A stretch of DNA of 64,000 bases, taken from Mesorhizobium sp. INR15. GTDB lineage: Bacteria > Pseudomonadota > Alphaproteobacteria > Rhizobiales > Rhizobiaceae. Position numbers and translations under genes: made by a program. The DNA lies in NCBI RefSeq assembly GCF_015500075.1, contig NZ_CP045496.1, positions 2,242,001-2,306,000 of the forward strand, given 5' to 3'. Positions 25,063 to 33,591 of the stretch are shown one piece after another. The notes beneath the pieces are model-generated. The model saw only the letters and a program-made list of their open reading frames with translations, was not told where the DNA came from and did not search any database. Each line of letters starts with the position of its first letter. The stretch's first letter is position 1.

Positions 25063-25550
25063 TCAACCAACAACGTCATGATGAGAACCTGCTTGACGTG
25101 ACCGCCGCTGCGGATCGCCGCTCGATCCTCGATGTCGGCCTTCAGATGCTGATAACCGCTGGCGCCTTCGATCTGATGCATCTTCAAGGTGCGTACCAGA
25201 GCCAGCAGATCCTGGTGGATATCGTCGGTCATGGCCTGCGGCTGCGGCGCGTCGTAGACGACAGACACTTCCATCCGGATCCAGGTGTCGGTCGGAGAGG
25301 CCATGTTGGTGGTGATCGGAGCCAGCGCGACGAGTGTCGGGCCGATGCCCGGCGCCGATGCGGCCGACTTTTCGGTCTTGCCTTGGTTTTCGGGTGCGGC
25401 GGGCACGGATTCCGGCCCCCCGGCGCCCTTGAGGTAACCGCCCGACAGCCAACCCATGCCGACAGCCGCCGCCGTCACCACCAGAAGCATGGCGAGCTGG
25501 ACGACAAGGGAGGGCCCTTTCTTGGGCAGGACCTGTTCGGCATTGGCCAC
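25059..25550 (-). CDS. fliL: Flagellar basal body-associated protein FliL
   Basis: A 163-residue single-pass membrane protein around the stator. The membrane helix is LVVQLAMLLVVTAAAVGMGWL (about residues 15-35) and the periplasmic SPFH-like domain ends GGHVKQVLIMTLLVE. GTG at 25550 is chosen as start because it lies just after the flgH stop (25568) and leaves a normal rhizobial length; the open frame to 25931 overlaps flgH. Upstream AGGAAGAG is the likely ribosome site, at a slightly long distance, so the exact start is less sure than the gene. Confidence 0.85.
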   Translation of the reverse strand: MANAEQVLPKKGPSLVVQLAMLLVVTAAAVGMGWLSGGYLKGAGGPESVPAAPENQGKTEKSAASAPGIGPTLVALAPITTNMASPTDTWIRMEVSVVYDAPQPQAMTDDIHQDLLALVRTLKMHQIEGASGYQHLKADIEDRAAIRSGGHVKQVLIMTLLVE

Positions 25551-25567
25551 AGCGCTATTCTCTCTTC

Positions 25568-26275
25568 CTAGAAGGGCAGGACCTGATCGAGGACCTGCTG
25601 GCCGTAGGCGGGCTGCTGGACCTCGGTGATACGTCCGCGCCCGCCATAAGAGATGCGCGCTTCGGCGATGCGTTCGTAAGGAATGGTGTTTGAAGCGCCG
25701 ATATCGGCTGGCCTGACGAGGCCGGCGATGGTCAGCACCCGCAGCTCGGAATTGACGCGCACTTCCTGCGAGCCGCTGATGATCAGGTTGCCGTTTGGCA
25801 GGACATCGGTGACGACGGCGGCGACATTCAGATCCAGGCTTTCCGACCGCTTGATCTCGCCGTCGGCATTGGTCGATGTGTTGGAACTCAAACCGGCGTT
25901 GCCCTTGCCACTTGTGCTGTACTGATCCCATCCGAGCGCGACATCGTAGCCGAGCTTGCGTCCGGAGGTGCGGCTCCTGTCGTTCTGGTTCTTGAAGTTG
26001 GCCCGGTCGTTGATCTTGATGTTGACGGTTAGAATGTCGCCGGGCGACAGCGCCCGCGGATCTGTGAACAGCCGGCTCTGGCGATCATCCCACAGCGAGA
26101 ATTTCTTCACCGGCGCGCGCGGGCTCTGTGGGTAACGGTAGAGCGAGGATGTGCTGTCGCCATCGATGCCTGAACCGACCGGCGACAACGACGGGTCCCT
26201 GCCGACCTGCTTCAAATCGGATCCGCAACCGGACAGCACGCCGATCGCAAGCAGGATGAGCGTTTTGCGAATCAT
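25568..26275 (-). CDS. flgH: Flagellar L-ring protein FlgH
   Basis: A 235-residue outer-membrane lipoprotein ring around the rod. The N-terminus has a lipobox (LLAIGVLSGCG, cysteine near residue 17). Conserved segments include SLWDDRQSRLFTDPRALSPGDILTVNI and VLPNGNLIISGSQEVRVNSE. It partners FlgI, encoded just upstream beyond motE. It overlaps the motE stop by 4 bases. Length is normal. Confidence 0.94.
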   Translation of the reverse strand: MIRKTLILLAIGVLSGCGSDLKQVGRDPSLSPVGSGIDGDSTSSLYRYPQSPRAPVKKFSLWDDRQSRLFTDPRALSPGDILTVNIKINDRANFKNQNDRSRTSGRKLGYDVALGWDQYSTSGKGNAGLSSNTSTNADGEIKRSESLDLNVAAVVTDVLPNGNLIISGSQEVRVNSELRVLTIAGLVRPADIGASNTIPYERIAEARISYGGRGRITEVQQPAYGQQVLDQVLPF

Positions 26276-26856
26276 GACGGATCTACCCTTCGGGCTGCGC
26301 TGGCCATGATGCCGGTGAGCGTCGCCGCCGCCTTCTGGTCCATTTCATTGAGGATGACGCCGGCCTTGCGTGACTCGAGCTTCATCAGGATAGCCGCCGC
26401 GAGGTCGGCGTTGACGATTGCCAGGCGTTCGGCCGCGGCATCGGGTTTCATGTCAGCATAGATCTTGACGACGCCGTCCTCGGCGCGGGCCAGAAAGACC
26501 TCACGCCGTTTCAGCCACGTCTCGTATTCGGTCTTCTTTTCATCCAGCGCCTTCATGCGCTGGTCGATGCCGGCCTGGAGCTGTTTGAGTTCCTCCGCCT
26601 GCAAGGCGTAGCGGCGGTCGCGGGCAGCGTCGGCGATGTTGGAACAGAAGCGCTGGATTTCGCTTTCGTCCGGCGCCTTTTCCTTGGTCAGCTGTTGCGG
26701 CGCCACGGGGGGCGGAGCCCCTGGAAGCACCTGGCGCACCGTCTCGGTGCGGGCGGGACCTCCAGCGAAGAGCGTGCCGGCAAGAACGGCAACCGCCAAA
26801 AGCGTTCCGGCGGGCCGGCGTTGGTGATGGTGAGGCAAAGCGTTGGTCATCGGCAT
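26272..26856 (-). CDS. motE: MotE, chaperone for periplasmic MotC
   Basis: A 194-residue exported protein with a signal segment at residues 15-35 and a coiled-coil centre (ALQAEELKQLQAGIDQRMKALDEKKTEYETWLKRREVF). The C-terminal part resembles the MgtE N-terminal helical domain (DMKPDAAAERLAIVNADLAAAIL, ILNEMDQKAAATLTGIM). In Sinorhizobium MotE stabilises MotC. The gene lies between flgI and flgH, its conserved rhizobial location. Two in-frame starts (26856 and 26850) are possible. Confidence 0.87.
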   Translation of the reverse strand: MPMTNALPHHHQRRPAGTLLAVAVLAGTLFAGGPARTETVRQVLPGAPPPVAPQQLTKEKAPDESEIQRFCSNIADAARDRRYALQAEELKQLQAGIDQRMKALDEKKTEYETWLKRREVFLARAEDGVVKIYADMKPDAAAERLAIVNADLAAAILMKLESRKAGVILNEMDQKAAATLTGIMASAARRVDPS

Positions 26857-26859
26857 GGC

Positions 26860-28101
26860 CTATTGAAGAACCAGGTCTGCTTGCAGGGCGCCGGCCGACT
26901 TGATGCCTTGCAGGATGGCGATGATGCCATCGGGCTTGACGCCGAGACGATTGAGGCCGGAGACCAGCGTCTGAAGGTCGGGTCCATCGAGCACAGCGAC
27001 ACGCGCATCTGGCCGGCTGGCATCAATGGCGGTGAAAGGTTCTACGGCTGTTTCGCCCTTCGAGAACGGCTCGGGCTGCACGACGCGCGGCGCCTCCGTG
27101 ATGCGCACCGTCAGCGTGCCATGGCTGATGGCAACCCTGGAAATCTTGACGTCATTGCCGATGACGATGGTGCCGGTGCGCTCGTCGATGACGACGCGGG
27201 CCGGGGTGTCGGACTCGACGACGAGATTCTCGATCTCGGCATAGAAACGGGCTGCGGAGACACCTTTCGGCCTTCTAATCTGCACGGTGCGCGCATCACG
27301 CTCGGCCGCCACGCGCATGCCGAAGCGCTGGCTCGTATAATCGTTGATAGCGTCGGCGATGCGGATCGCGGTGGAGAAATCGGGATTGCGCAGCTGCAGC
27401 GTCAGCGTCGCCTGGTCGTCGAGCTCGGCTTGAACGGCCCGCTCGACGATAGCGCCGTTGGGCACGCGGCCGGCGGTAGGCACGCCTTGCGTCAGCGTTT
27501 CAGCCTGGCCCTTGGCGGTGAAGCCCGAAACGATGACCGAGCCCTGGCCGACGGCATAGATCTCGCCGTCCGCCGCTTTCAACGGCGTCATGATCAGTGT
27601 GCCGCCGGCAAGCGAGGTGGCGTCGCCCATCGAGGACACGTCAATATCGATGCGGGCACCCGACTGGACGTAGGGCGGCATGTTGGCGGTGACGATAACG
27701 GCGGCGACGTTCTTGGCGCGTGCGCTGCCGCCTTCCGTGGCGATACCGAGATTTTCGAGCATGGCGCGGATCGACTGTTCGGTGAACGGCGAATTGCGCA
27801 GGCTGTCGCCCGATCCCGCCAGGCCGATAACCAGGCCGTAGCCGACGAGCTGGTTGTCGCGCGAACTCTGCAGCTGGGCGATGTCCTTGATGCGCGCCGC
27901 GACCTGACCGGGGGGCAAGGAACTTGGGCCCGACGAAACGCGGAACATCCGCGTGGTGGTGGCCGGATCATATTCAGGATCGTTGAAAGCAGCGCCGTTC
28001 TTGGCGGCAAGCTCGCGCTTGGCCTTGGGGGTCAACCCATCGGCCAGCGCCGGCTGCAGGCCGAGCACCGTGGCAAGCAGTAGAGCAAACCCACGCATCA
28101 T
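26860..28101 (-). CDS. flgI: Flagellar P-ring protein FlgI
   Basis: A 413-residue periplasmic ring protein. The signal peptide is MMRGFALLLATVLGLQPALA. The conserved body starts at ARIKDIAQLQSSRDNQLVGYG and runs to the C-terminus. ATG 28101 overlaps the flgA stop as ATGA; the frame further upstream overlaps flgA. About 48 residues lie between signal peptide and body (DGLTPKAKREL through PSSLPPGQ), longer than in most FlgI proteins. FlgA, encoded just before it, is the assembly chaperone. Confidence 0.93.
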   Translation of the reverse strand: MMRGFALLLATVLGLQPALADGLTPKAKRELAAKNGAAFNDPEYDPATTTRMFRVSSGPSSLPPGQVAARIKDIAQLQSSRDNQLVGYGLVIGLAGSGDSLRNSPFTEQSIRAMLENLGIATEGGSARAKNVAAVIVTANMPPYVQSGARIDIDVSSMGDATSLAGGTLIMTPLKAADGEIYAVGQGSVIVSGFTAKGQAETLTQGVPTAGRVPNGAIVERAVQAELDDQATLTLQLRNPDFSTAIRIADAINDYTSQRFGMRVAAERDARTVQIRRPKGVSAARFYAEIENLVVESDTPARVVIDERTGTIVIGNDVKISRVAISHGTLTVRITEAPRVVQPEPFSKGETAVEPFTAIDASRPDARVAVLDGPDLQTLVSGLNRLGVKPDGIIAILQGIKSAGALQADLVLQ

Positions 28102-28625
28102 GAAGAGCTGACCCGAATGGTACCGTCGGCCATCACCGTGCCTGAGAAAATCTTGCCGCTGTCGGTGTTGCGAACCTTGACGAGGTCGCCCGCGGCGCCC
28201 GGCTGCAGCGTTACCGCGGTTGCCGAAATGGTCAGGCCTCCGGCAATGAAAAAGACTTGCACGGCCGCCCCTTGTTCGACCAGCCATGCGTCCCGGATGG
28301 CGGTGGAGGGGATGTAGCGGCCGGGCAGCAAGGTGCGCTTGGCAACCTTGCCGGTGAGTTCCTCGGCGCGGGTCACGACATCATCCGGCTTGTGCCTGCC
28401 GGCAACCAGCGTCACCTGCTTCAGGGTGGCGAGCTCGATGGTCTCGCCGGGATAGATGACCCGGTTGGGGATCAGCACGACCTCGCCGGCGGGTTGATTG
28501 CTGGCGATCTGCGTGGCCGACTGGTTGGCCGAGTCCTGGGCGAAAGCCGGCATGCCGCCGGCCACCAGCGCAAGGACAAGCGCGGTGCGGTGGAATGCGG
28601 AGCAGGAGATCGGCATGGCCATCAT
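28098..28625 (-). CDS. flgA: P-ring assembly chaperone FlgA
   Basis: A 175-residue exported chaperone with a signal peptide over residues 1-29 (ending MPAFAQ). The SAF-type domain shows VLIPNRVIYPGETIELATLKQV and the C-terminal GDLVKVRNTDSGKIFSGTVMADGTIRV typical of FlgA. It helps FlgI polymerise round the rod and is encoded immediately upstream of it with a 4-base overlap. Several close ATG codons (28625, 28622, 28616) make the exact start uncertain by three residues. Confidence 0.92.
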   Translation of the reverse strand: MMAMPISCSAFHRTALVLALVAGGMPAFAQDSANQSATQIASNQPAGEVVLIPNRVIYPGETIELATLKQVTLVAGRHKPDDVVTRAEELTGKVAKRTLLPGRYIPSTAIRDAWLVEQGAAVQVFFIAGGLTISATAVTLQPGAAGDLVKVRNTDSGKIFSGTVMADGTIRVSSS

Positions 28626-28628
28626 CCG

Positions 28629-29417
28629 TTACCTGATGTTCTTGGAAACGACGGAGGCCATGTCGTCGGCCGCCTGGATGACCTTGGAGTTCATCTCATA
28701 GGCGCGCTGCGCCGAGATCAGCTCGGTGATTTCCTTGACCGGATCGACGTTGGAAGCCTCGAGATAGCCTTGTTGGATGGTGGCGAAGCCGGGATCGCCG
28801 GGCACGCCGACATTGGCTGGGCCGGAGGCCGTCGTCTCCTGGAACAGATTGTCGCCGAGCGGCGCCAGGCCCGCTTCATTGGCGAAATTGGCGATCTGGA
28901 GCTGGCCGAGATTCTGCAGGTCGGTCTGGCCGTCGATGCGGGCGAAGACCTGACCTGTCTTGTTGATGATGACTTCGACGGCGTCGACGGGAACAGTGAT
29001 CGCCGGGATGACGCTGGCGCCGTCCACCGTCACCAGCTGGCCGGTGGCGTTGGTGTTGAGGGCGCCGGCGCGGGTGTAGAGCGTGCCGCCATCGGCACCC
29101 TGGATCTGGAACCAGCCGCGGCCGGAGAGCGCCAGGTCGAAACTGTTGCCAGTGCTGGTCGGCACACCCTGGGTATGCACGTTGCGAACGGCCGTCGTCT
29201 TGACACCAAGGCCAATCGAGATGCCCTCCGGCACAAGCGATGCATTGGATCGGTTGGGCACGCCCTGGGTGCGATCGACCTGATAGAGCAGGTCGGAAAA
29301 TTCGGCGCGGGCGCGCTTGTAGCCGGTGGTGTTGATGTTGGCGATGTTGTTGGCGATGACTTCCAGGTTCGTCTGCTGGGCATTCATGCCGGTGGCGGCG
29401 ATAGCGAGTGCTTTCAT
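28629..29417 (-). CDS. flgG: Distal rod protein FlgG
   Basis: 262 residues of the distal rod. The N-terminal signature MKALAIAATGMNAQQTNLEVIANNIANINTTGYKRARAEF and the C-terminal LISAQRAYEMNSKVIQAADDM helix are diagnostic. It resembles FlgF (32.9-33.6 kb), but the spacing of the signature and the LLYQVDRTQG segment favour FlgG. It lies between fliE and flgA, 3 bases before the flgA ATG. Confidence 0.94.
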   Translation of the reverse strand: MKALAIAATGMNAQQTNLEVIANNIANINTTGYKRARAEFSDLLYQVDRTQGVPNRSNASLVPEGISIGLGVKTTAVRNVHTQGVPTSTGNSFDLALSGRGWFQIQGADGGTLYTRAGALNTNATGQLVTVDGASVIPAITVPVDAVEVIINKTGQVFARIDGQTDLQNLGQLQIANFANEAGLAPLGDNLFQETTASGPANVGVPGDPGFATIQQGYLEASNVDPVKEITELISAQRAYEMNSKVIQAADDMASVVSKNIR

Positions 29418-29428
29418 GACTGAATTCC

Positions 29429-29761
29429 TCAGATGCCCATGCGGCTGACTTCGAGATATGCGGAAACCACCTTGTCGCGAATGGCGACGGCCGTCTGCAG
29501 CGCCTGCTGGGCGCTCATCACGGCATCGACCACCTGCCGCGTATCGGCGTCGCCCTTGAGCGCCTGCATCGATACCTGCTCGGCATTCTGCAATGTGTTG
29601 ACGGTCTTGGAAGCCGCCTGGGTGACCATCTCGGCGAAGGAGGTGCCGATGCTGGTGCCGGCCACGGGTGCGGCGCCGCCCTGGAACAGGTCGGTCGTCA
29701 CATCGGTGCCGCCGCCGATACCGGGCTTCAGCTGGAGCGCGTTGATACCGCCGACAATCAT
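29429..29761 (-). CDS. fliE: Flagellar hook-basal body protein FliE
   Basis: A 110-residue adaptor between the MS ring and the rod. The conserved C-terminal helices AEQVSMQALKGDADTRQVVDAVMSAQQALQTAVAIRDKVVSAYLEVSRM identify it. It overlaps the flgC stop as ATGA and precedes flgG by 11 bases, keeping the usual flgB-flgC-fliE order. Confidence 0.94.
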   Translation of the reverse strand: MIVGGINALQLKPGIGGGTDVTTDLFQGGAAPVAGTSIGTSFAEMVTQAASKTVNTLQNAEQVSMQALKGDADTRQVVDAVMSAQQALQTAVAIRDKVVSAYLEVSRMGI

Positions 29762-30174
29762 TGGTTCCTCATCAGATCGATGGTCATGGAAATGAGATCG
29801 CGCGCCTGCTTGACGACCTGAAGATTGGCCTCATAGGAGCGGTTGGCTTCAGTCATGTCGGCCATTTCGATCAGCACGTTGACGTTGGGCATCTTGACAT
29901 AGCCCTTTTCGTCGGCGGCCTCGTTGCCGGGCTGGAATTCGATGGGAAAGTCACCGGGATCACGGTCGATCGAGTTCACCTCAACCGTCGAGCTGCCAGT
30001 CGCCCGATCGAGCTCCGAGACGAAGCTGATGGTCTTGCGGCGGTAAGGGTCGGAGCCTGCCGTCGTGCCGGTAGACTGGGCATTGGCAAGGTTTTCGGAA
30101 ACCACGCGCAGCCGCTCGGACTGGGCGCCGAGGCCGGAAGCTGCGACTTTGAGGGCTGCGGTCAAGGCGTCCAT
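29758..30174 (-). CDS. flgC: Proximal rod protein FlgC
   Basis: 138 residues of the proximal rod, with the N-terminal signature GLGAQSERLRVVSENLANAQSTG and the C-terminal DMTEANRSYEANLQVVKQARDLI helix. Length is typical. It starts 2 bases after flgB and overlaps fliE by 4 bases, so rod components are translated in assembly order. Confidence 0.94.
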   Translation of the reverse strand: MDALTAALKVAASGLGAQSERLRVVSENLANAQSTGTTAGSDPYRRKTISFVSELDRATGSSTVEVNSIDRDPGDFPIEFQPGNEAADEKGYVKMPNVNVLIEMADMTEANRSYEANLQVVKQARDLISMTIDLMRNQ

Positions 30175-30176
30175 GG

Positions 30177-30554
30177 TCAGCTCTTCACCGCCATCATCAT
30201 CATCGAATGAAACGCCTTGACGATCGCCGTGTTGAGTTCGAAGGAACGGCGCACTTCGCCAGCCTTCATCAACTGATCTTCCAGCACCACCGTGTTCTTG
30301 GACGGCATGATCGCCCCGTCGGCTTCATCCGGCTTGACCTTGAAGCTGGCATTGGTGGCGCCGCCCAGATGCCCGGCCTGCGTGGCCTGCAAGGACACGA
30401 CCGCGCGGTCGAGCACCTTTTCGAAGGGTTCGACGTCATTTGCCGTGTAGCCTGGCGTGTTGGCATTGGCGATGTTGCCAGCAATGGCCGACTGACGCAC
30501 GGCCAGCCACTCCGATTGCTTGGTGGCGAGATCAAAAAGGGAAACGGGCTCCAT
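30177..30554 (-). CDS. flgB: Proximal rod protein FlgB
   Basis: 125 residues of the innermost rod. The N-terminal part reads ATKQSEWLAVRQSAIAGNIANANTPGYTANDVEPF, the FlgB signature, and the C-terminus is a long helix ending FHSMMMMAVKS. It lies 82 bases behind the gene that follows fliI; that gap is the widest inside the rod operon and could hold an internal promoter, although none is clear. Confidence 0.94.
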   Translation of the reverse strand: MEPVSLFDLATKQSEWLAVRQSAIAGNIANANTPGYTANDVEPFEKVLDRAVVSLQATQAGHLGGATNASFKVKPDEADGAIMPSKNTVVLEDQLMKAGEVRRSFELNTAIVKAFHSMMMMAVKS

Positions 30555-30636
30555 GGGAATCTCCGAGCAGATGCCCAGAGACTAGGCCGCCAGTCTTGCG
30601 CGGACCTTGCGGATGGCGGCGCCGGAAACGCCGAAC

Positions 30637-31452
30637 TTACCGGGAAAGCTCGATCACCTGGTCGGTGCTGGTAACCATGACCCATTTGCCGTTGCGCTGC
30701 TCGATCGAAGATACCTGACTGGAGTCGGGCAGTGTCGAGCCGCGCTGGACGATCCACAGCCCGGTATCGTCCTCGATCATGGCGCGGCCATTGGCGACAT
30801 GTACCATCCGGAATTTCGTGGCGTCGGCCGGGAAGGGTTGCTCATCCAGGCCGGGGGGAGGCTGGGGGTCGTCCTGCACCGTACCGGTGGCGAGCAGATC
30901 GATATTGGCTTCCGGAACATCTTTCGCGGTCAGCGGCGCGCTGCGCTGGGCGATGACGCCGCCGCCGGCCCGTCCCGAATTGGTGCCCGTGCCACCGAAC
31001 TTGATGGCCTGGACGCCGAATTGGTCCTGATTGAAGAAGATGTACCAGGGAAACAGGGCGCAGGTCAGCCCGAGCGCAATGCCGAGCGCGGCGATGACGA
31101 GGTCGCTGCGCCGGTCGGCCTTCTTGCGCAGTTTCGGAAATTGCGCTCTCGGCGGCTGCGGCCATTCGGTGGCTGGGAACAGCCCATCCATCAGCGAGTC
31201 GCGGCTGGCCTGCGCCATGTCGGGGGGCTCTACCTCGGGAGCCCTTGGCATGGAGGGCGCGGCGGTCCTGGGCAGAGCGGGCCGAGCGGCCCTGGCCAGC
31301 ACAGCCTCGGCCTTGGCGGCATTGGCGCGCGCGGTCTTTGCCTTGGCAGCCCGGGCTTCGTCGGCCTTTGCTTCCTCCGCGGCGTTCGCCTCGGCGATCA
31401 TCTCGCGCAGGATGCGCTCGGTGTACTCGCGTTCAGTCTCCTGCATCGACAT
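30637..31452 (-). CDS. Single-pass membrane protein of unknown function in the fliI-flgB interval
   Basis: 271 residues, not assigned to a named family. Residues 1-65 are charged and Ala-rich (TERILREMIAEANAAEEAKADEAR, then AKAKTARANAAKAEAV), likely a coiled coil. A membrane helix lies at about 118-141 (LVIAALGIALGLTCALFPWYIFF). The C-terminal 90 residues form a beta-rich, probably periplasmic domain (GLWIVQRGSTLPDSSQVSSIEQRNGKW). The gene overlaps the fliI 3' end by 20 bases, the place where fliJ stands in other bacteria. I believe similar genes occupy this spot in other rhizobia; the role is unknown. Confidence 0.75.
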   Translation of the reverse strand: MSMQETEREYTERILREMIAEANAAEEAKADEARAAKAKTARANAAKAEAVLARAARPALPRTAAPSMPRAPEVEPPDMAQASRDSLMDGLFPATEWPQPPRAQFPKLRKKADRRSDLVIAALGIALGLTCALFPWYIFFNQDQFGVQAIKFGGTGTNSGRAGGGVIAQRSAPLTAKDVPEANIDLLATGTVQDDPQPPPGLDEQPFPADATKFRMVHVANGRAMIEDDTGLWIVQRGSTLPDSSQVSSIEQRNGKWVMVTSTDQVIELSR

Positions 31453-32857
31453 TCTGCTTACCCTTGAGGTGGCGGGCGAGATCCGAGAACGGATCGGCCG
31501 ACGGGCGGTCCTTCGGCGACTGCGTGAGCGCTTCGTAGATCAGCGGCACCTGGCGCACGGCGATGTCGAGTTCGGCATCGACGCCGCCTTGGTAGGCGCC
31601 AAGGAGGCGGATATCGCGCGTGTCCTCGAAACGGGAAATCATCGATTTCAGCCTGGTGACCAGCGCCCGTTGTTCCGGGCTCCAGGCCTTGCCGGCAAGA
31701 CGCGATATGGACGACAGAGGATTGACCGGCGGATAGCGGCCCTGCTCGGCGATCGTGCGGTCGAGCACGACATGGCCGTCGAGAATGCCGCGCACGGAAT
31801 CGGCGACCGGATCATTATGGTCGTCGCCGTCGACCAGCACGGAGATGATGGCGGTGATGGAGCCCCTGCCTTCCAACCCCGGGCCTTCCGCGCCGGGGCC
31901 GGCGCGCTCAAGCAATTTGGGCAGTTCGGTAAAGACCGATGCGGGATAACCGCGTGCGACCGGGGGCTCGCCGGTTCCGGTTGCCACCTCGCGCAGCGCA
32001 TGGGCGAAGCGGGTGATCGAATCGAGCACCAGAAGCACACGGTGGCCCTGATCGCGAAAGTGCTCGGCGACGCGCATGGCGGTGTCCGGCGCGCGCCGGC
32101 GCATCATGGCGCTCTCGTCGCTGGTTGCGACGACAGCCACGGTCTTGGCCATGCTCTCGCCGATCGTGTCTTCAAGGAATTCGCGGACCTCGCGCCCGCG
32201 TTCGCCGATCAGCGCCACAACAACCGTGTCGAAGGCGTCGGCGCCGGCCAGCATGGCAAGCAGCGTCGACTTGCCGACACCCGAGCCGGCGAAGACGCCG
32301 AGGCGTTGGCCGAGACAGAGCGGGGTGAAGATGTCGATGACTTTCACGCCGGTCATGAACGCGGTGCCGACACGCTGCCGCGACATGGCACCGGGCGTCG
32401 TCGCTGCGTCCGCCGGTGTGCCGCCACCCCTGACCAGGGGCGGGCCGCCGTCGATGGCGCGCGTCAGTGCATCGATGGCGCGCCCGCGCCATGATGTGTG
32501 TGGCGTCACCGTCAGCGGGCCACGGCGGAACACGGCATCGCCGATGCCGGCGTCGGCGCTGCGCTCGAAGGGCGCCACGACGATCTCATCGCGATTGATC
32601 TTGACGACCTCACCGCGGCGCGTGCCAGCCTGGCCGCGCTGCTCGACGACGTCACCGAGCCTGGCGAACTCGGAAAGGCCGCGCACCTTGTAATGCGTCG
32701 GCGTGACCTCATTGATGCGGCCGCCGCGCTTGAGCAGCATGTCTTCATCGCCAAAACGCCGCCATATGCGTTCCAGCGCCGCAAGCCGGTGTTCCGGCTG
32801 TGCCTCTTGCAGCTGCTGCCTTTCGGGCTCGCGTATGGATGGCAGATCGTGCGACAT
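31433..32857 (-). CDS. fliI: Flagellar export ATPase FliI
   Basis: A 474-residue F1-beta-like ATPase that unloads export substrates. The Walker A loop is GSGVGKST at residues 191-198. Walker B lies in VLLVLDSITRFAHALRE, and the DGDDHNDPVADSVRGILDGHVVLDR stretch is typical of the family. It starts 4 bases after flgF. The FliH-like partner is encoded at 19.4-20.0 kb. FliJ, the usual third component, is not recognisable in the window. Confidence 0.95.
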   Translation of the reverse strand: MSHDLPSIREPERQQLQEAQPEHRLAALERIWRRFGDEDMLLKRGGRINEVTPTHYKVRGLSEFARLGDVVEQRGQAGTRRGEVVKINRDEIVVAPFERSADAGIGDAVFRRGPLTVTPHTSWRGRAIDALTRAIDGGPPLVRGGGTPADAATTPGAMSRQRVGTAFMTGVKVIDIFTPLCLGQRLGVFAGSGVGKSTLLAMLAGADAFDTVVVALIGERGREVREFLEDTIGESMAKTVAVVATSDESAMMRRRAPDTAMRVAEHFRDQGHRVLLVLDSITRFAHALREVATGTGEPPVARGYPASVFTELPKLLERAGPGAEGPGLEGRGSITAIISVLVDGDDHNDPVADSVRGILDGHVVLDRTIAEQGRYPPVNPLSSISRLAGKAWSPEQRALVTRLKSMISRFEDTRDIRLLGAYQGGVDAELDIAVRQVPLIYEALTQSPKDRPSADPFSDLARHLKGKQNVDAGD

Positions 32858-32861
32858 GCGG

Positions 32862-33584
32862 CTACTTCGAGCCGAGCGTCTTGATCGCCTCGTCGGTCGA
32901 CGAATCCGTCTGGCGCATGAGCGCCGCGGTATTCTCGAAGGCGCGCTGAACCATGATCAGCCGTGTCATCTCCAGCACGGGATTGACGTTGGATTCTTCC
33001 ACAAAGCCCTGGGCGATACCGATATCGGAACGGTCCGTGACTGGCTCGGGCGTGCGTGCCGGAATGATGCCGGAATTGCCGTAGCGCACGAAATTGTCGC
33101 CGGGGTCGAAATTGTAGAGGCCGATGGAGCCGACCAGTTGATCGCCCTGCCGAAGCGAGCCATCGGCACCGGCCTTGGGCGGACCATTGCGTGGGTCGAG
33201 TTGTATCGGTGCGCCGCCGGAGTCCAGCACGGGATGGCCTTCGATCGACATCAGCTCGCCATTCTCGTTCATCGAGAAGCGTCCGTCGCGGGTCATCACC
33301 GTGCCGACCGGGGTGTCGATGGCGAACCAGGCATCGCCCTGGACCGCGAAGTCGAACGGATTGCCGGTTTCGGTCAACGAACCATGCGCGCCGGAAAGGT
33401 AGGTTTTGCCCGGGGACGCGAAGGACACGGAGTTCTGTCCGGTGCCGGACACGACGTCCGCGAACTTCACCCCGGTCGAACGGAAGCCTATGGTCGAGGC
33501 ATTGGCGACATTGTCGGCGATGGTGTCGAGACGACGCTCAAGCGCGATCTGCGAGGAGAGGGCGACGTAGAGACTGTCCCGCAT
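32862..33584 (-). CDS. flgF: Proximal rod protein FlgF
   Basis: 240 residues with the rod signature SSQIALERRLDTIADNVANASTIGFRSTGVKF and C-terminal MTRLIMVQRAFENTAALMRQ helix. The length (shorter than FlgG) and the MRDSLYVALS start fit FlgF. It sits between the DUF1217 gene (7 bases) and fliI (4 bases) near the head of the rod/export operon. Confidence 0.92.
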   Translation of the reverse strand: MRDSLYVALSSQIALERRLDTIADNVANASTIGFRSTGVKFADVVSGTGQNSVSFASPGKTYLSGAHGSLTETGNPFDFAVQGDAWFAIDTPVGTVMTRDGRFSMNENGELMSIEGHPVLDSGGAPIQLDPRNGPPKAGADGSLRQGDQLVGSIGLYNFDPGDNFVRYGNSGIIPARTPEPVTDRSDIGIAQGFVEESNVNPVLEMTRLIMVQRAFENTAALMRQTDSSTDEAIKTLGSK

Positions 33585-33591
33585 GATATTT

